Positions 1-9,061 are shown, counted from the stretch's first letter. The stretch is DNA of 64,000 nucleotides from JANSYL01 sp963921255 (GCA_963921255.3 CAWUEW020000003.1:310001-374000); one strand, 5' to 3'. Translations and numbers: made by a program. Notes: a model not told the origin generated them from the letters alone.

Positions 1-92
1 TGGCATCAGCGGTGATCATGCTGATCGGTGTGATCAACCTCTTCGGGATCGAGGCCCCGGCGGCGCAGGCGGCCGAGATGCTTCTGCGCTGA
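1..92 (+). CDS. nuoN: NADH-quinone oxidoreductase subunit N, C-terminal end (partial)
   Basis: Only the last 29 codons are present, with the first complete codon at position 3. They read as a hydrophobic helix (SAVIMLIGVINLFGIE) followed by an Ala-rich tail ending in LLR. This matches the C-terminus of the membrane antiporter-like subunit N of respiratory complex I. The stop codon overlaps the birA start by one base, and nuoN-birA is a common order in Rhodobacteraceae. The identification rests on the short tail plus context, so it is good but not certain. Confidence 0.75.
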   Translation, partial: ASAVIMLIGVINLFGIEAPAAQAAEMLLR

Positions 93-841
93 TGCCCGAT
101 TGGCCGCCCGCGACCGGGCGCCAGGTCCTCGCCCAGACGGACAGCACTATGGCCGAGGCCGCCCGGCAGGCCCCGACCTTGGCCGGACCGACCTGGATCA
201 TGGCCCACACCCAGACGGCCGCCCGCGGGCGGCGGGGGCGGCCCTGGTCCATGCCCACGGGCAACTTCGCCGCATCGCTTCTCCTACGCCCGACAGAGCC
301 GCCGGCACAGGTCGCACTCCGCAGTTTCGTGGCTGCCCTGGCGCTGCAGGACGCATTCGTTGCCGCCACTGCGCGCCCACAGGCCTTTTCACTGAAATGG
401 CCCAACGATGTTCTCCTCCATGGCGGGAAGGTGGCCGGCATCTTGCTGGAAAGCCTCGGTCCTCCGGGCGAGGTGCAGCACTTGGTGATCGGCTTCGGCG
501 TCAACCTCGCACACGCCCCGACGGCCGCCGAGGTCGAACCGGGGGCTGTTCCGCCGGTCAGCCTTGCCGAAGAAATGGGAATTCAGATCACGCCCGAGAC
601 CTTTCTCGACCTGCTCGCGGTGTCCTACGACCGGTTCGAATCCCAGTTTCAGCAGTTTGGCTTTGCGCCAATCCGCACCGCCTGGTTGCAAAACGCTGCC
701 CGCCTGGGTCAGGCTGTGACGGCGCGCATGGCGCGCGACACTGTGACGGGAACCTTCACCGACGTGGACATGGACGGCAACCTGATGTTGATGACGCCAA
801 GCGGACCGCGTGCGATCGCCGCGGCGGAGATCTTCTTTTGA
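92..841 (+). CDS. birA: Biotin--[acetyl-CoA-carboxylase] ligase
   Basis: This cytoplasmic enzyme makes biotinyl-5'-AMP and transfers biotin to the carrier lysine of acyl-CoA carboxylases. The 249-residue protein has the biotin-loop motif RGRRGRPW at 45-52, KWPND at 102-106 and GGKVAGILLE at 111-120, all characteristic of the BPL catalytic domain. There is no N-terminal winged helix, so it is a monofunctional ligase and not a biotin repressor. The ATG overlaps the nuoN stop (TGATG), so translation is probably coupled. The C-terminal SH3-like domain occupies about the last 50 residues. Confidence 0.93.
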   Translation: MPDWPPATGRQVLAQTDSTMAEAARQAPTLAGPTWIMAHTQTAARGRRGRPWSMPTGNFAASLLLRPTEPPAQVALRSFVAALALQDAFVAATARPQAFSLKWPNDVLLHGGKVAGILLESLGPPGEVQHLVIGFGVNLAHAPTAAEVEPGAVPPVSLAEEMGIQITPETFLDLLAVSYDRFESQFQQFGFAPIRTAWLQNAARLGQAVTARMARDTVTGTFTDVDMDGNLMLMTPSGPRAIAAAEIFF

Positions 842-853
842 CGCGCGCGGCGA

Positions 854-947
854 AATCGCCTTGCAAGGCGATTGCCCAAAGCCGCGGCACGCGGCTTTCT
901 CACGCGGTTTCGAAACCGCGTCCAGACGGCGTTTTCAAACGCCGTCT
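854..947. repeat. Array of four consecutive perfect hairpins between birA and coaX
   Basis: Four inverted repeats follow one another with only 3-4 bases between them: 854-873 (perfect 20-bp palindrome), 878-898 (9-bp stem, 3-base loop), 902-921 (perfect 20-bp palindrome) and 924-947 (11-bp stem, 2-base loop). Each has a different arm sequence, so this is not one repeated unit. No T-run follows, so these are not classical terminators. Possible roles are transcript stabilisation or processing between birA and coaX; the function is unknown. Confidence 0.8.
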
Positions 948-977
948 GTGGCGATGATGGGGTGAAGGGAGACCGGC

Positions 978-1757
978 ATGCTGCTGTGCATTGATTGCGG
1001 CAACACCAACACGGTGTTCAGCGTTTGGGACGGAACGCAGTTCCTGGCCACGTTCCGGACCTCGACGGAGCACACGCGGACGGCGGACCAGTACTTTGTC
1101 TGGTTCACGACCTTGATGCGGCACCAGAAGCTCGACGTCCCGATCACCGAGGTGATCGTATCGTCGACGGTGCCGCGCGTTGTCTTCAACCTGCGTGTGT
1201 TGTGCGACCGCTATTTCGACACGCGCCCTTGGGTCGTCGGAAAGCCTGATTGCCTGTTGCCCGCCCCGCCACGGGTGGATGAGGGAACGCAGGTCGGCCC
1301 GGACCGGCTCGTCAACACGGCCGGGGCGTTCGACCGACACGGCGGTAACCTCATCGTTGTCGATTTCGGCACGGCCACCACCTTTGATGTCGTGGCCGAG
1401 GACGGCGCCTATATCGGCGGCGTGATTGCACCCGGCGTGAATCTGAGCCTCGAAGCGCTACACCGTGCGGCGGCCGCGCTGCCCCATGTGGACGTGACCA
1501 AGCCGCAGGCGGTGATCGGAACCAACACCGTGGCCTGTATGCAATCCGGCGTCTTTTGGGGCTATGTCGGCCTGGTGCGCGGGATATGTGATCGGATCAA
1601 GGCCGAATATGATGCGCCGATGCAGATCATCGGCACCGGCGGGCTCGCGCCGTTGTTCTCGTCGGGCGATGTGTTATTTGACCGGATCGAAGACGATCTG
1701 ACCATGCATGGTCTGACGGTCATACATGCCTACAACAAGGACCAGAGCAGCACATGA
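978..1757 (+). CDS. coaX: Type III pantothenate kinase
   Basis: This enzyme catalyses the first step of coenzyme A synthesis, ATP-dependent phosphorylation of pantothenate. The 259-residue ASKHA-fold protein shows the N-terminal phosphate-binding motif DCGNTNTVF (6-14), the pantothenate motif GPDR (107-110) and DFGTATTFD (129-137). These are the signatures of the type III (CoaX) family, which is unrelated to CoaA. The ATG is preceded by a GGAG-like site at about 967-971. The stop overlaps the rnj start by four bases (ATGA), so the two genes are translationally coupled. Confidence 0.95.
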   Translation: MLLCIDCGNTNTVFSVWDGTQFLATFRTSTEHTRTADQYFVWFTTLMRHQKLDVPITEVIVSSTVPRVVFNLRVLCDRYFDTRPWVVGKPDCLLPAPPRVDEGTQVGPDRLVNTAGAFDRHGGNLIVVDFGTATTFDVVAEDGAYIGGVIAPGVNLSLEALHRAAAALPHVDVTKPQAVIGTNTVACMQSGVFWGYVGLVRGICDRIKAEYDAPMQIIGTGGLAPLFSSGDVLFDRIEDDLTMHGLTVIHAYNKDQSST

Positions 1758-3430
1758 GCGCGCGACACCGGTTGATCTACCTCCCCCTTGGCGGCGCGGG
1801 GGAGATTGGGATGAATTGCTATGTCTACGGCTACGGACCCGAGAACGAAGAGCGCCTGATCGTGGTGGATCTGGGGGTGGCCTTTCCGGATATGGATGGG
1901 CAACCCGGCGTGGATCTGATCCTGCCCGACATCGCGTGGCTCGTCGAACGGCGCGACCGGATCGACGGGATCTTCATCACCCACGCACATGAAGACCATG
2001 TCGGGGCTGTCGGGCATCTGTGGGGCGCGCTCAAGGCACCGGTCTATTGCCGCCGGTTCACCGCGATCCACGCGATGCGCAAACTCGAAGAGCAAGGGCA
2101 CGATGTCGACAACGTCCATGTCGTGTTGCCCTATCCCGAGATTGTCGAGGCCGGCCCGTTCAAGGTGCAGTTCGCCCCGGTATCGCACTCGATCCCCGAG
2201 GCCTCGGCCCTCGTGATCGACACGCCCGAGGGACGCGTGGTGCATTCGGGGGATTTCAAGATCGACCGGGACCCCGTGGTGGGGGAGCCTTTCGATGACG
2301 CACTGTGGCAGCAGATCGCGCAGGACGGCGTCCGCGCCTATATCTGTGACAGCACGAACGTGTTTTCGCGCCATCCCGGCCGATCGGAAAGCCAGCTGCC
2401 CGAACCGATCACGGCGTTGATTTCGGACGCCCAGGGATTGGTTGTGGCGACGACCTTCGCCTCGAACATTGCGCGCTTGAAGACCCTGGCCGAGGCAGGG
2501 CGGGCCGCAGGTCGCACGATCTGCCTGATGGGACGCGCCATGAAGCGTATGGTCACCGCCGGGGTGGAATCCGGGGTGTTGACCGACTTCCCCGCCACCG
2601 TCAGCCCCGAGGATGCCACCGACATTCCGCGCCAAAACCTGATGCTCATCGTGACCGGAAGCCAAGGGGAACGCCGCGCCGCCTCGGCGGCGATGTCGCG
2701 CGGGTCCTACTTGGGGCATGAGCTGAAGGAAGGGGATATGTTCCTCTTCTCCTCCAAGACCATTCCCGGAAACGAAGTCTCCGTGGCCCGTATTCAGAAC
2801 GCGCTGGCCGAAAAGGGCGTTCAGGTCGTCGACGAGCAGGCCGGGTTCTATCACGTGTCCGGCCACGCAAATCGCCCGGATCTCGAGGCGATGCATGACA
2901 TCCTGCGGCCCCAAATCCTGCTGCCGAACCATGGCGAGTACCGGCACCTGCGCGAACATGCGCAGCTTGGATTGTCCAAGGGCATGACCGGGATCGTCGC
3001 GGCCAATGGGTCGAAGGTTGAGGTCTCGGGCAACGCGCCTGGGATTGTCGAATACATCGACGTCGGCAAAACCTACCTCGACGGGATCGCCAAGATCGGC
3101 GCCTATGACGGCATCATCCGCGACCGCATGAAACTGGCGCTAAACGGATTGGTTCTTGTCTCGCTGATTGTCGATGAAGACGACGCCTTGCTTGAAGACA
3201 GTATGGTGGCCTTGCGCGGGTTGCCGGAGCGCGCCGGCAACGGCGCAGATCTGGTCGAGATGATCGAAGACGATATCGCGTCGGCCCTGATGCGCATGGA
3301 TGCCAAAACGGCGGCCGATGACGACAAGATCGCAGAGGCCATCAAGCGCGTGGTGCGTCAGACCTGCGTGTCAGAAATCGGCAAAAAACCCGAGGTTACG
3401 ACCCTCGTCAGCCGTTTGATGGCGGACTAG
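1754..3430 (+). CDS. rnj: Ribonuclease J
   Basis: This metallo-beta-lactamase/beta-CASP ribonuclease has 5'-to-3' exonuclease and endonuclease activity and takes part in rRNA maturation and mRNA decay in alphaproteobacteria. The 558-residue protein carries the zinc-binding motif HAHEDH at 77-82, further beta-lactamase-fold histidines around SHSIPEA and HSGDFK, and a C-terminal HANRPD / LPNHGEYRH region typical of beta-CASP enzymes. Its length is normal for the family. It starts inside the coaX stop, as in many Rhodobacteraceae. Confidence 0.95.
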   Translation: MSARHRLIYLPLGGAGEIGMNCYVYGYGPENEERLIVVDLGVAFPDMDGQPGVDLILPDIAWLVERRDRIDGIFITHAHEDHVGAVGHLWGALKAPVYCRRFTAIHAMRKLEEQGHDVDNVHVVLPYPEIVEAGPFKVQFAPVSHSIPEASALVIDTPEGRVVHSGDFKIDRDPVVGEPFDDALWQQIAQDGVRAYICDSTNVFSRHPGRSESQLPEPITALISDAQGLVVATTFASNIARLKTLAEAGRAAGRTICLMGRAMKRMVTAGVESGVLTDFPATVSPEDATDIPRQNLMLIVTGSQGERRAASAAMSRGSYLGHELKEGDMFLFSSKTIPGNEVSVARIQNALAEKGVQVVDEQAGFYHVSGHANRPDLEAMHDILRPQILLPNHGEYRHLREHAQLGLSKGMTGIVAANGSKVEVSGNAPGIVEYIDVGKTYLDGIAKIGAYDGIIRDRMKLALNGLVLVSLIVDEDDALLEDSMVALRGLPERAGNGADLVEMIEDDIASALMRMDAKTAADDDKIAEAIKRVVRQTCVSEIGKKPEVTTLVSRLMAD

Positions 3431-3438
3431 CCGCCATA

Positions 3439-4956
3439 TCAGGCCGCAGTGTCAGCTTCGGCGTCCGGCGTCGGGGCCTCCGCGTCGGCCGTGGCCTCGG
3501 CGGGTTGCTCAGCCGGCGCATCCGGTTTCGGACCGCCACGCCGTTCTTCGAAGCTCAAGGCGATGAAGCTCGGCATGTGATCCCCCATGCCGACGACCTT
3601 CTCGCCGCGCCGACCGCCGCCACGCGTGCGCCCGCGGCCACCCTCCGCGCGTTTTTCGGGCGCGGGTTCGGCCTTGATCTCGTCCGGTGTATCGGCGGTG
3701 GCCTCAGCCTCGGCTGGCTTGCCGCGTCCGCGCCCGCGTCCCCGTCCGCGACGGGGTTTTTCGTCGGTCTCTTCCAGTCCCTCATCGCGCTTCTGAGGCG
3801 CTTTCGGGGACCAGGGGGCCTCGACCGGCGGGATGGGATTTCCGATCAACGCTTCGATCGCCCCGAGGTATTTGTCATCCGCCGGGATTGCCAGCGAGAT
3901 TGCGACGCCCGTGCGTCCGGCCCTTCCGGTCCGCCCGATGCGGTGCACGTAGTCTTCGGCGTGGCTTGGCACATCGTAGTTGAAGACGTGGCTGACATTA
4001 GGAATGTCCAATCCGCGGGCGGCAACATCTGATGCAACCAGAAACCGGATGGTCCCTTCGCGGAAGCCATCCAATGTGCGCATCCGGTGCGCCTGGTCCA
4101 GGTCGCCGTGGATCGGTTCGGCGTTCAGCCCGTGTTTCTTCAGCGATTTCGCCACGATATCCACGTCGACCTTGCGATTGCAGAAGATGATCGCGTTGGT
4201 GCAGGCCTCGCCCTCGCCGGCGATGCAGGCGCGCAGCATCTCGCGTTTTTGCTTGGCCGACAGATCGCGGCGGGTCGGTTTGAAGCTGATCAACCGCTGT
4301 TCGATCGTGTCCGAGGTGGTCGATTGACGGGCCACTTCAACCTTGGCGGGGTTGGACAGGAATGTGTTTGTGATCCGCTCGATCTCGGGCGCCATCGTCG
4401 CCGAGAAGAACAGCGTCTGCCGCGTAAAGGGCACGAGGCCGAAGATCCGCTCGATGTCCGGAATAAAGCCCATGTCGAGCATCCGGTCCGCTTCGTCGAC
4501 GACCATGACCTTCACGTCGTTCAAGATCAGTTTGCCACGCTCGAAATGGTCCAAAAGGCGACCCGGCGTTGCGATCAGAACATCCACGCCCTTGTCGATC
4601 AGAGCGTCCTGTTCCTTGAAGCTGACCCCACCGATAAGCAGCGCCTTGGTCAGTTTCACATGCTTGGCATAGATGTCGAAGTTCTCGGCCACCTGCGCGG
4701 CCAGTTCGCGGGTCGGGCACAGAACCAGACTGCGCGGCATCCGGGCGCGGGCGCGGCCACGGGCCAGCGCGGTGATCAGGGGAAGCGTAAAGCTAGCGGT
4801 TTTGCCGGTGCCGGTCTGGGCGATCCCCAGAACATCACGCCCTTCCAGCGCGGGCGGGATGGCGCCGGCTTGGATCGGGGTGGGGGTTTCATATCCGGCT
4901 TCGGAAACAGCCTTGAGGACTTTGGGGTTCAGATTCAGGTCAGAAAACGTGGTCAT
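3439..4956 (-). CDS. DEAD-box ATP-dependent RNA helicase (RhlE-like)
   Basis: This cytoplasmic helicase remodels RNA or ribonucleoprotein complexes. From the start at 4956 it has 505 residues: a Q motif (TPTPIQAG), Walker A AQTGTGKT (46-53), DEAD in VVDEADRMLDMGF, SAT, and motif VI HRIGRTGRAG. A low-complexity tail follows, rich in Arg/Gly (RGRGRGRGRGK) and then Ala/Pro/Glu, usual for RhlE-type proteins. The frame stays open upstream to 5193, but those residues are unlike any helicase and overlap the next gene, so MTTFSDLNLNPKVLKAV is the likely start. It converges on rnj. Confidence 0.93.
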   Translation of the reverse strand: MTTFSDLNLNPKVLKAVSEAGYETPTPIQAGAIPPALEGRDVLGIAQTGTGKTASFTLPLITALARGRARARMPRSLVLCPTRELAAQVAENFDIYAKHVKLTKALLIGGVSFKEQDALIDKGVDVLIATPGRLLDHFERGKLILNDVKVMVVDEADRMLDMGFIPDIERIFGLVPFTRQTLFFSATMAPEIERITNTFLSNPAKVEVARQSTTSDTIEQRLISFKPTRRDLSAKQKREMLRACIAGEGEACTNAIIFCNRKVDVDIVAKSLKKHGLNAEPIHGDLDQAHRMRTLDGFREGTIRFLVASDVAARGLDIPNVSHVFNYDVPSHAEDYVHRIGRTGRAGRTGVAISLAIPADDKYLGAIEALIGNPIPPVEAPWSPKAPQKRDEGLEETDEKPRRGRGRGRGRGKPAEAEATADTPDEIKAEPAPEKRAEGGRGRTRGGGRRGEKVVGMGDHMPSFIALSFEERRGGPKPDAPAEQPAEATADAEAPTPDAEADTAA

Positions 4957-5125
4957 ATGCGTCCAGCTTGATCCAGAGAGAGTCTCTGGCGAGGAAGGAA
5001 TGGAGCGCATCGTGCCACCAGCGCGCCCCGCGAAATAAGGCCCCTGCGCGGATCGCAGGGTTGCCGGGGACATAGGGTAAAAGTGACTTTGGGTCAAATG
5101 CCGCGCCGCAGCGGCCCAAGAAGTG

Positions 5126-5755
5126 TCACATCCTTGCCGCGCGCGGCATGGCGCTGTCGTGCAGAACGGGCCTGTAGCCTGCGGCAAGGACATCCAACAT
5201 CGGCTTGGGGCTCAGGACGGTAACCTGCCCCTTCGGTCGACGGATCGGTGCCAGATACCCCGAGGGTCGATAGGGCAGCAGGCGATCGCCCAAAACCATA
5301 TGAGCCGTTCCATCCCACAGCAGAAAGCTGTGATCGGGCAAGGTATCGAGCGCCGCTTCGTGCCGCACCTGTTGCCGTTGCCGCGTCACCCGCGCGCGGT
5401 GCAGTCCCCGGTCCATCGCCATGCGCTCGGGTTTCGCGCCTTGGGCGTCCTCCCACGCGGCGACGAAATCCAGATAGGCCGCGCGCCTGCAATAGTGGCA
5501 GGGCCGGTGGCCGGCCGCAAAGGCCACCGCCTCGTCCAGAAAGAACAACGCTGACCAGCCCCGGTCCGGCATCGGGCCGTGATACCGCCCCTTCGGGTGG
5601 GTGAGGGTGCAGACCAACCAATGCGGATGGCTCCATCGCGAGGTGCCGAGCGTGCCGTCAGGGCGGTGAATGATGCCCCGGTTCCCCGTGAACAGGCCCC
5701 GTTCGGGGATGGCGACAATCTCGCCCGTTGGTAAAACGCGGTTTTGAAGCGGCAC
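5126..5755 (-). CDS. Conserved protein with CxxC motif, function unknown
   Basis: The 209-residue protein begins MPLQNRVLPTGEIVAIPERG and contains GNRGIIH, LFFLDEAVAFAAGHRPC and the metal-binding-like CHYCRR around residues 105-110. I recognise the GNRG(I)xH ... GHRPCxxCRR pattern from uncharacterised alphaproteobacterial proteins but know no proven function. The Cys pair could bind zinc, as in Ada-like or HNH-like folds; this is inference. It lies between prfC and the helicase on the same strand. Its 3' end overlaps the open frame upstream of the helicase, supporting the shorter helicase start. Confidence 0.8.
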   Translation of the reverse strand: MPLQNRVLPTGEIVAIPERGLFTGNRGIIHRPDGTLGTSRWSHPHWLVCTLTHPKGRYHGPMPDRGWSALFFLDEAVAFAAGHRPCHYCRRAAYLDFVAAWEDAQGAKPERMAMDRGLHRARVTRQRQQVRHEAALDTLPDHSFLLWDGTAHMVLGDRLLPYRPSGYLAPIRRPKGQVTVLSPKPMLDVLAAGYRPVLHDSAMPRAARM

Positions 5756-5789
5756 GGCAGGGGTCCGTCCTGTGGAGGTGGTGGGACCC

Positions 5790-7409
5790 TTATACCATCA
5801 GTTCCTTTGTCGCGCTCAGGCGAACATCCGGGTAATCGCGCCCGACCCGGTCGATGTCCCATTGCAGGCGGGTCAGGAACACCGGGTCACCGTCATTGTC
5901 GGCGGCCATGTGCTGTTTGTTCGCCGCGGCAAATGCCTCGACCGCGTCCTTGTCCCCGTGCACCCATCGGGCCGAGGTGAATTGCGAGGCTTCAAAGCGG
6001 ACGGGCAGGCCGTATTCCATCTCGATCCGGCTGGCCAGAACCTCGAATTGCAGGGCGCCGACGACGCCGACAATGAACCCCGAGCCGAAACTGGGCTTGA
6101 AGACCTTGGCCGCCCCTTCCTCAGCGAACTGCATGAGGGCCTTTTCCATGTGCTTGGCCTTCATCGGGTCGCCCGCGCGCACCGATTGCAGAAGCTCGGG
6201 GGCGAAGCTTGGGATGCCGGTAAAACGCAACCCTTCGCCTTCGGTCAACGCGTCGCCGATCCGCAATTGCCCGTGGTTCGGAATGCCGATGATATCCCCG
6301 GCCCACGCCTCTTCGGCCAATTCCCGGTCCGCTGCGAGGAACAGAACCGGGTTCGAGATCGCCATCGGCTTTTTCGAGCGGACATGGGTCAGCTTCATGC
6401 CGCGCTGGAAATGGCCGGAGGCCAGCCGCACAAAGGCCACGCGGTCGCGGTGTTTGGGGTCCATATTGGCCTGTACCTTGAAGACAAAGCCCGAAACCTT
6501 CTTTTCTTCCGGCCCGACCTGGCGGGGTTCGGCGGTTTGGACCTGTGGCTCGGGGCCATATTCGGCGATCCCGTCCATCAATTCCTTCACCCCGAACGAG
6601 TTGATGGCCGATCCAAACCAGATCGGTGTGAGGGTGCCGTCGAGGAACGCCTTGTGGTCCAGCGGCGGCAGCAACTCGCGCGCCATCTCGATCTCTTCCT
6701 TCAGCTGCTCCAGCATCGTCTCGGGCACGTGCTCGGCAAGGCGCGGATCGTCCAGCCCTTCGATCTTGATCGACTCCGCCACCTTGTTGCGGTCGGCCCG
6801 GTCCATCAGTTCCAGACGATCATGGATCAGGTCGTAGCAGCCCAGAAAATCCCGACCCACACCGATGGGCCAACTGGCCGGGGTGACATCAATCGCCAGG
6901 TTTTCCTGGATTTCGTCAATAATCTCGAACGTATCGCGGCTTTCGCGGTCCATCTTGTTGCAAAAGGTCAAGATGGGAAGGTCGCGCAGGCGGCACACTT
7001 CGAACAGTTTCTGGGTCTGGCTTTCGACACCCTTGGCCCCGTCGATGACCATGATGGCGGCGTCCACGGCGGTGATGGTGCGGTAGGTGTCTTCCGAGAA
7101 ATCGCTGTGGCCGGGCGTGTCGACCAGGTTGAAGCGATAGCTGCGATCGGCCCGCTCAAAATCAAAGGACATCGCCGAGGCGCTGACCGAGATGCCCCGA
7201 TCCTTTTCCATCTGCATGAAGTCCGACCGCGTGCGGCGGGCTTCGCCTTTCGCGCGCACCTGACCTGCCATCTGGATCGCGCCGCCATAAAGCAGGAACT
7301 TTTCGGTCAACGTCGTCTTGCCCGCATCCGGGTGACTGATGATCGCAAAGGTGCGACGCCGCGCGATCTCGGGCGGCAATTCGGGGCGGTTTGACGGTGC
7401 ATCCAACAT
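5790..7409 (-). CDS. prfC: Peptide chain release factor 3
   Basis: RF3 is a translational GTPase that recycles RF1 and RF2 from the ribosome after termination. From the start at 7409 it has 539 residues (E. coli RF3 has 529). The G1 motif is SHPDAGKTT (25-33), followed by DTPGHSDFSED (G3) and FCNKMDRES (G4), then EF-Tu-like domain II and the RF3 C-terminal domain. The frame extends 15 codons further upstream, but MLDAPSNRPELPPEIARRRTF is the more usual N-terminus. A monocistronic arrangement is likely. Confidence 0.94.
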   Translation of the reverse strand: MLDAPSNRPELPPEIARRRTFAIISHPDAGKTTLTEKFLLYGGAIQMAGQVRAKGEARRTRSDFMQMEKDRGISVSASAMSFDFERADRSYRFNLVDTPGHSDFSEDTYRTITAVDAAIMVIDGAKGVESQTQKLFEVCRLRDLPILTFCNKMDRESRDTFEIIDEIQENLAIDVTPASWPIGVGRDFLGCYDLIHDRLELMDRADRNKVAESIKIEGLDDPRLAEHVPETMLEQLKEEIEMARELLPPLDHKAFLDGTLTPIWFGSAINSFGVKELMDGIAEYGPEPQVQTAEPRQVGPEEKKVSGFVFKVQANMDPKHRDRVAFVRLASGHFQRGMKLTHVRSKKPMAISNPVLFLAADRELAEEAWAGDIIGIPNHGQLRIGDALTEGEGLRFTGIPSFAPELLQSVRAGDPMKAKHMEKALMQFAEEGAAKVFKPSFGSGFIVGVVGALQFEVLASRIEMEYGLPVRFEASQFTSARWVHGDKDAVEAFAAANKQHMAADNDGDPVFLTRLQWDIDRVGRDYPDVRLSATKELMV

Positions 7410-7564
7410 GGGCGCGGATATAGCGAGGCCGGACCGGCGCTGCAATCGCCGCAATCGCCTCCTGACACACCCTGTCAGGAGGCCATGTCGCTGGCCCTAG
7501 GTCAGACGGCCGCCGCGTGGTATCGTGCGAACATTCTAGGAACATCAACGGCGGAGGGTATCGT

Positions 7565-7933
7565 ATGACGCTGAAGGACATTGCCGACCAACTGGTCGAT
7601 GGTTGCAAGACCGGGAAAGAGGCCGAAAATCTCGACGCGCTTTATCATCCTGACGCGGTCTCGGTGGAAGCGGCAGATTTTTCGGGCGCAGGCCGTGAGA
7701 CGGCGGGGCTGGACGGTATCCGCGGCAAACACGCCTGGTGGGATGCGAATTTTGAGGTGCATGGCGGCGACGTGCAGGGGCCGTTTCTGCACGGCGAAGA
7801 CCGGTTTGCCGTGATTTTCGAGATCGACGCGACCGAAAAGGCAACGGGCGAGCGGATGCCAATGAAGGAAGTCGCCATCTACCACGTGGCCGATGGCAAG
7901 ATCGTCCGGGAGGAGTTCTTCGGCACCGGCTGA
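7565..7933 (+). CDS. SnoaL/NTF2-like protein
   Basis: This is a small cytoplasmic protein of 122 residues with an NTF2-like cone fold, inferred from the pattern of an N-terminal helix, YHPDAVSVE, the WWDANFEVHG strand region and a final VADGKIVREEFF hairpin. Such proteins are often annotated nuclear transport factor 2 family or SnoaL-like; the substrate is unknown. The start at 7565 is favoured over the upstream ATG because GGCGGAGG at about 7550-7557 is well placed. It stands alone between prfC (divergent) and the Hint gene (convergent). Confidence 0.85.
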   Translation: MTLKDIADQLVDGCKTGKEAENLDALYHPDAVSVEAADFSGAGRETAGLDGIRGKHAWWDANFEVHGGDVQGPFLHGEDRFAVIFEIDATEKATGERMPMKEVAIYHVADGKIVREEFFGTG

Positions 7934-7939
7934 GCCGGC

Positions 7940-8935
7940 TTAATCCTCGTGCCCGCGGCTGGCGCGAGTCAGTTGGCTGGCCACATCCTCTGTCGTGTCG
8001 AGGGTGGATTCGTCCACGTCCAGATCGGCACGGCCGTCGGCTGTGTCCGTGTTGAGCGCCAGGCCATCGGGCAGCCGCGCCCGATGCAGGCTGGTCACCA
8101 GCAGGCTTTCGACGGCGATGCCCTCGGCATAGATGATCTCGTGCCCATCAAAGACCAGTTGGTAACTGTCGACATGGCCGCCGTCATGGCGTCTGACGGT
8201 GTCGTCGTTGACCAGAAGTTCGGCCCGCACCATCACCTCGGCGCGCCCCGCGCCGAGCGCGTCGCGCCGTTGCCAGATGAACAGGCGATGCTGCGGGCTG
8301 AGGTACAGATCCCGAGCCGTGTTCAGGGTGCCCTCCGAGATCTTGACCAGCGCGGATGGCCCTGTCGCGCGATAGGTCTGGTGTCCAATCCACCGGATCG
8401 GTTGGGCGCCGTGGCTGCGGGTCAGGAGTTTGTCGCCGACGACCAGATCTTCGACCGGCACCTGCGCCCCATCCGAACGCGTCACATGTGTCCCGGCGAC
8501 AAACCGAACGCTGGCGATATCGGCCAACCGGTCCGGCGCTGCATCCGGGTCGCTGTCGATCAGCTCGTATTCGGCGCCCGCCTGCATTTGCCCCAATGGC
8601 AGAACGTGCAGGCTTGAGCTCGTGCCGGATGTGCGTTCCAGAATCAGAAGCTCGATCAGTTCGCCGGAACTGCGCATCAGACGATGGCAATCGACGATCC
8701 GCGTGGCCTCTCCGGGGTGCCCGACGTCCGATCCATCGGCGACCACTTGCCCGCCACTGGTGTCGTCACAAATGGCCAGCCGGGCGCCACGCGCGGTCCG
8801 GGACAGACGATAGGTGTCGCCGGGCGCCATATCCATCGAGACACCCATCGCATCTCCCAAATTCGCCCCCTCAGACACGACGAATTCGTCGGCTGCGTAG
8901 GTGAGAAAGCGAAACTGGGGTGCGAATTGCGACAT
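7940..8935 (-). CDS. Hint-domain protein lacking the nucleophilic cysteine
   Basis: This 331-residue protein has an uncharacterised N-terminal half and a C-terminal Hedgehog/intein (Hint_2-type) domain from about residue 142. The domain shows the typical order AGTxVxxxxG, VPVEDLxVGDxLLT, QPIRWIG, LSPQHRLF and the final SxLVTSLHRARLP block. The residue where the Hint Cys1 nucleophile normally lies (xCFxxGT) is Arg144 in SVRFVAGT, so self-cleavage is not expected. In this group such domains occur on surface or exported proteins, but no signal peptide is visible here. A paralogue with the Cys lies at 60832-61845. Confidence 0.85.
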   Translation of the reverse strand: MSQFAPQFRFLTYAADEFVVSEGANLGDAMGVSMDMAPGDTYRLSRTARGARLAICDDTSGGQVVADGSDVGHPGEATRIVDCHRLMRSSGELIELLILERTSGTSSSLHVLPLGQMQAGAEYELIDSDPDAAPDRLADIASVRFVAGTHVTRSDGAQVPVEDLVVGDKLLTRSHGAQPIRWIGHQTYRATGPSALVKISEGTLNTARDLYLSPQHRLFIWQRRDALGAGRAEVMVRAELLVNDDTVRRHDGGHVDSYQLVFDGHEIIYAEGIAVESLLVTSLHRARLPDGLALNTDTADGRADLDVDESTLDTTEDVASQLTRASRGHED

Positions 8936-9061
8936 GGATCCTTCCGGGTCGATTGAACACCTGCGTAGGCCCGGGGCCGACGAGGGTCAAGGCTGGCAGG
9001 TCCTCGAACAGGCTGGTAGGAGGGGCCGAACGACGAACGGGACCAGAGAGGGAGTGCTGGC

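Noticed and set aside
4957..5193. N-terminal extension of the DEAD-box helicase
   Set aside because: It adds 79 residues unlike any helicase and overlaps the 3' end of the next gene; MTTFSDLNLN is the normal beginning.
5772..7394. Long open frame (540 codons) antisense to prfC
   Set aside because: It mirrors the prfC codons exactly as high-GC third positions predict, has no family-like motifs and lacks a ribosome binding site. prfC is certain.
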